From an uncultured Lachnospiraceae bacterium (lineage in GTDB: Bacteria > Bacillota > Clostridia > Lachnospirales > Anaerotignaceae): a stretch of 17,749 nucleotides of DNA. Below, in pieces: positions 15,140 through 17,749 of this stretch. The notes under the pieces are model-generated. The model had not been told where the DNA came from, searched no databases, and saw only the letters and a program-made list of their open reading frames with translations. Location: positions 1 to 17,749 of the forward strand of contig CALWSX010000157.1 of NCBI GenBank assembly GCA_944384285.1. Reading direction: 5' to 3'. A program made the position numbers and the translations under genes. How positions within the stretch are numbered: position 1 is the stretch's first letter; the number at the start of each line of letters is the position of its first letter.

Positions 15140-16543
15140 TTATTTAAGGTTGTTTGCAAAATCTGTGATTGCTTTTTCAAAACAAGCTTCTGGTGGGTTA
15201 ACAATACCAGCACCAACCTGTCCTACACCTGCTTCACGGTGAGCAATACCTGTATTAATGATTGGTAAAATACCAGAAGCAATTACTTTTCTAACATCAA
15301 TACCTACTGTGATTCCTCTGAAGTCAAGTGGAGGTAATGAATAGTTTGTATTTTCTGATTCTGTAATTTCATACATCTGTTTGCTGTAGTTAATAGCGTC
15401 TTCAACACATCCACCAACAAACTGTACAATAGCTGGAGCTGCTGCCATAGCAAAACCACCGATACCACATGTTTCTGTGATAGCACTGTCACCAAGGTCT
15501 GGAGCTGCATCTTCATCATTGAAACCTGGGAAAAGTAAGCCCTGTACCATATTAGCTGGAGCTGTGTACCATCTGTCAGCTGGCATACCGCTTACACGAA
15601 TACCAAAGTCAACACCGTTTCTTGCCATTGTTGTTACTATTGTTGAATAAGGAATACCATGAGCTGCATCAAGTGTACATTTACATGCTGCCATTGATAA
15701 GTTCAAATAGTAGTGGTCATTTCCTGAGATGAATAATAAAGCTTTGTCAACCTGTTCTTTATCCATATCAACTTTCATAAAGAATGGTAATAATTCTCTA
15801 ATAAGAAGAGATGTAGCTGCTTTATTTCTGTTATGGCATTCGTCACCCATGTGTAAGCTCTGAGCTGTAAGGTTTTTAAGGTCAATTCCACCTGATAATT
15901 CAATAACTTTTTTCATTACAGGGAAGAATTCATCTCTGATATAACGAAGACGGTTAAGAACTTCTTCATTGTTTGCACCAAAACGAAGTACTTTTCCAAG
16001 ACCTTCATTAACATTTGAATATGAGAAGTTTCCATCTGTATTATTTTTTACAATGTGAACAGGCATAGTTGCTGATGTGATACCTGCCATTGGACCAACT
16101 GCACCATACTGATGACATGGAGCAAATGTGATTTCGCCTGATGCTGCAAGTTTGTCAGCTTCTTCTTCTGTTTTTGCAAGTCCTTCATAAATAAGAGCTC
16201 CAATAACAGCACCTTTCATAGGTCCACACATTCTATCGTATGAAATTGGAGGGCCTGCATGAAGGATAGTTGTTTTTGTCATTCCAGGAATTGCATTTAT
16301 AGCTAAATCCATACCTACTAAAAGTGGATGAGCTGCTTTAATTTTTTCTGCTGCTTTTGCATTAGCTTCATTAATTCTTTCATCTTCAGCTACTTTATCA
16401 AGTGCTTCGATTACTTCAATTTTACCACCTGCTACAGGTTTCCAATCAACCTGGAAACATGTTCTATTCTGTCTTTCAATTTCACCTTTAAAAAGTGGTG
16501 TTCCTACGTTTAAGAAATTAAGTTTTCCACCAAAAATTGACAT
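15140..16543 (-). CDS. allG: DUF1116 protein, AllG/YlbE/YahG family (probable oxamate carbamoyltransferase subunit)
   Basis: Protein of 467 residues, close in length to E. coli YahG and longer than YlbE. It opens with NFLNVGTPLFKGEIERQ and contains WKPVAGG, GPPISYDRMCGPMKGAVIGAL, FAPCHQYGAVGPMAGITSA, LHMGDECHNRNKAAT, then DFGIRVSGMPADRWYTAPA and the C-terminal TDFANNLK. These conserved blocks, rich in Gly, His and Cys, are typical of DUF1116. E. coli YlbE (AllG) works with FdrA (AllF) and YlbF (AllH) as oxamate carbamoyltransferase, converting oxalurate plus phosphate to oxamate and carbamoyl phosphate for ATP production. The one-base overlap with fdrA supports that role here. No AllH-type gene or carbamate kinase follows; they may lie upstream of the window. 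GGAGG (16557-16553) is nine bases before the ATG. Confidence 0.85.
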   Translation of the reverse strand: MSIFGGKLNFLNVGTPLFKGEIERQNRTCFQVDWKPVAGGKIEVIEALDKVAEDERINEANAKAAEKIKAAHPLLVGMDLAINAIPGMTKTTILHAGPPISYDRMCGPMKGAVIGALIYEGLAKTEEEADKLAASGEITFAPCHQYGAVGPMAGITSATMPVHIVKNNTDGNFSYSNVNEGLGKVLRFGANNEEVLNRLRYIRDEFFPVMKKVIELSGGIDLKNLTAQSLHMGDECHNRNKAATSLLIRELLPFFMKVDMDKEQVDKALLFISGNDHYYLNLSMAACKCTLDAAHGIPYSTIVTTMARNGVDFGIRVSGMPADRWYTAPANMVQGLLFPGFNDEDAAPDLGDSAITETCGIGGFAMAAAPAIVQFVGGCVEDAINYSKQMYEITESENTNYSLPPLDFRGITVGIDVRKVIASGILPIINTGIAHREAGVGQVGAGIVNPPEACFEKAITDFANNLK

Positions 16544-17749
16544 TAGTTATTGCCTCCTCTCTTTGCTACCGCAATAGCTAAAAGTGCAGCCTGAAGATTG
16601 CTCTTTGTAATATATACGCCTTCAGCTTCTAATAATTCTCTCTGTTTATTGATATCCTGGTAATCTTCATCTGTTCCTAATATATATGCAATGATAGGTA
16701 CTGTACGTGATGCAGCTTCGTTTTTAGCTTTTGCTTCACGAATTGCTTCAATTGTAACACCTACTGGATCTTCGTTTGAACCGTAACCGATTTCAAAGTC
16801 AAGTACTACTACTGCTGTTTCAGGATCTGTAAGTTCCTGTACAAGTCTATCGTTTCTGAGTGTTGGTTCGATCATTGGATGAGGTCTACCTACTGTAAAC
16901 ATATCATCACCAAGGTCGATTACACAGTTGTATTCGCTCTTCATAGCGTCTTTAATTTTATGTTCAGCTTTCTTTGAAACGTTGCTGTATACGTTTTCAA
17001 GAGCTTTTTCCATTTCTGTTGCAGTTTCACTTGCAAGTGTACCACCACAGTATAAACCTCTGATATATTTCTGTTCGTCTTTAAGTTTTGAAACAGTTTC
17101 TTTAAGCCATTCTTCATCCTGACCAAAGATGCTGCCTTTTGTTTCAACGATATTTTCTTTTCTTAATGTAGCAACGGCTTTAACAGCTGCATCTTCAAGA
17201 TTTGAAGCAAATACAGCACTTGTACCTTCTGCTAAATCAGGTGTACCTGCGATAAAGCATACAACAACAGGTTTTTTACATGAACGAACACAGTCAATAA
17301 TTTTTTCTGCAACTTCTTTAACAGGAGGTTTTGAAATTAAGCAGATTACTTCTGTTTCTTCGTCATTTTCAAGCATTTTTAAACCGTCCATCATCATGAT
17401 ACCGCCAATTGATGCTGAAAGGTCACGTCCACCTGTACCAATAGCCTGTGAAACGCCTTCGCCCATATTATGAATAAGAACTGTAACTTCCTGTAAACCT
17501 GTACCTGAAGCTGCTACTAAACCAATTTTACCTTTTCTAACTTTATTTGCAAAACAAATGCCTACACCGTCTAAAATAGCTGTACCACAGTCAGGTCCCA
17601 TTACTAATAAACCTTTTTCGTGAGCCATCTGTTTGATTTCGAGTTCCTGTTCTACAGTAACGTTATCTGAGAATAACATTACATGCATATCATTTTTAAG
17701 AGCTTCTTTAACTTCTCTTGCTGCAAATTCACCTTTTACAGATACAATT
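16543..17749 (-). CDS. fdrA: FdrA/AllF protein, 5' end missing (probable oxamate carbamoyltransferase subunit)
   Basis: The frame is open to the right edge: 20 codons before the ATG at 17688 (IVSVKGEFAAREVKEALKND) are plainly homologous, so 17688 is an internal Met. About 401 residues are visible; E. coli FdrA has about 555, so the N-terminal quarter is missing. Seen: HVMLFSDNVTVEQELEIKQ, HEKGLLVMGPDCGTAI, KIGLVAASGTGLQEV and IGTGGRDLSASIGGIMMMDG. These are the CoA-binding-like and ligase-like Rossmann blocks of the succinyl-CoA synthetase superfamily. The later part has IRGLYCGGTLASE, CVIDLGDDMFTVGRPHPMIEP and VVVLDFEIGYGSNEDP. FdrA pairs with DUF1116 in oxamate carbamoyltransferase. Its TAA stop overlaps the next ATG by one base, indicating translational coupling and equal stoichiometry. 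Confidence 0.92.
   Translation of the reverse strand, partial: IVSVKGEFAAREVKEALKNDMHVMLFSDNVTVEQELEIKQMAHEKGLLVMGPDCGTAILDGVGICFANKVRKGKIGLVAASGTGLQEVTVLIHNMGEGVSQAIGTGGRDLSASIGGIMMMDGLKMLENDEETEVICLISKPPVKEVAEKIIDCVRSCKKPVVVCFIAGTPDLAEGTSAVFASNLEDAAVKAVATLRKENIVETKGSIFGQDEEWLKETVSKLKDEQKYIRGLYCGGTLASETATEMEKALENVYSNVSKKAEHKIKDAMKSEYNCVIDLGDDMFTVGRPHPMIEPTLRNDRLVQELTDPETAVVVLDFEIGYGSNEDPVGVTIEAIREAKAKNEAASRTVPIIAYILGTDEDYQDINKQRELLEAEGVYITKSNLQAALLAIAVAKRGGNN

Overview
The window looks like a chromosomal segment from a low-GC, endospore-forming Clostridia-type Firmicute. The DNA is strongly AT-rich, ribosome binding sites are strong GGAGG types, TTG starts are common, and several genes belong to sporulation families (GerW/YtfJ, LonB, a BclA-like spore-surface domain). 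I cannot name a genus from sequence alone.

Layout. (1) 1-423, minus: the 5' part of a GdpP-like c-di-AMP phosphodiesterase gene, running off the left edge and diverging from the next operon. (2) 751-3426, plus: a three-gene run of DUF2953 membrane protein, GerW/YtfJ, and a DUF1887 (Card1/Can2-like) protein with a CARF-type sensor half and a PD-(D/E)xK nuclease half, closed by a terminator. No CRISPR array or cas gene is visible. (3) 3548-4489, minus: an extremely cysteine-rich repetitive protein (40 Cys in its first 176 residues) ending in a BclA/C1q-TNF-like domain, probably a spore-surface protein. (4) 4645-9072, minus: a compact division and wall cluster, murA-ftsQ-DUF881-sbp-ftsZ, with no ftsA at its usual place before ftsZ; ftsZ has its own predicted promoter. 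(5) 9240-9623, plus: a short MntR/DtxR-family metalloregulator whose promoter overlaps the divergent murA promoter. (6) 9876-11117, plus: glyA, closed by a bidirectional-looking terminator. (7) 11200-12879, minus: lonB. (8) 13039-14640, plus: a large uncharacterised membrane-anchored protein. (9) 14739-14936, minus: a small two-helix membrane protein. (10) 15140-17749, minus: DUF1116 and FdrA genes, overlapping by one base. These match the AllG and AllF subunits of oxamate carbamoyltransferase and point to fermentative purine/allantoin nitrogen use or a related carbamoyl-transfer reaction. An unusually elaborate hairpin terminator follows.

The themes are cell division and wall synthesis, sporulation (germination, forespore proteolysis, spore surface), nucleotide signalling or defence (c-di-AMP hydrolase; CARF-nuclease), and one-carbon/carbamoyl metabolism. 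The most unusual items are the Cys-repeat/BclA-like chimera, the CRISPR-independent CARF-nuclease beside gerW with a Ser in place of the usual catalytic Glu, the hybrid metal site of the MntR/DtxR protein, the missing ftsA, and the heavy use of TTG start codons, including ftsZ, murA and lonB.
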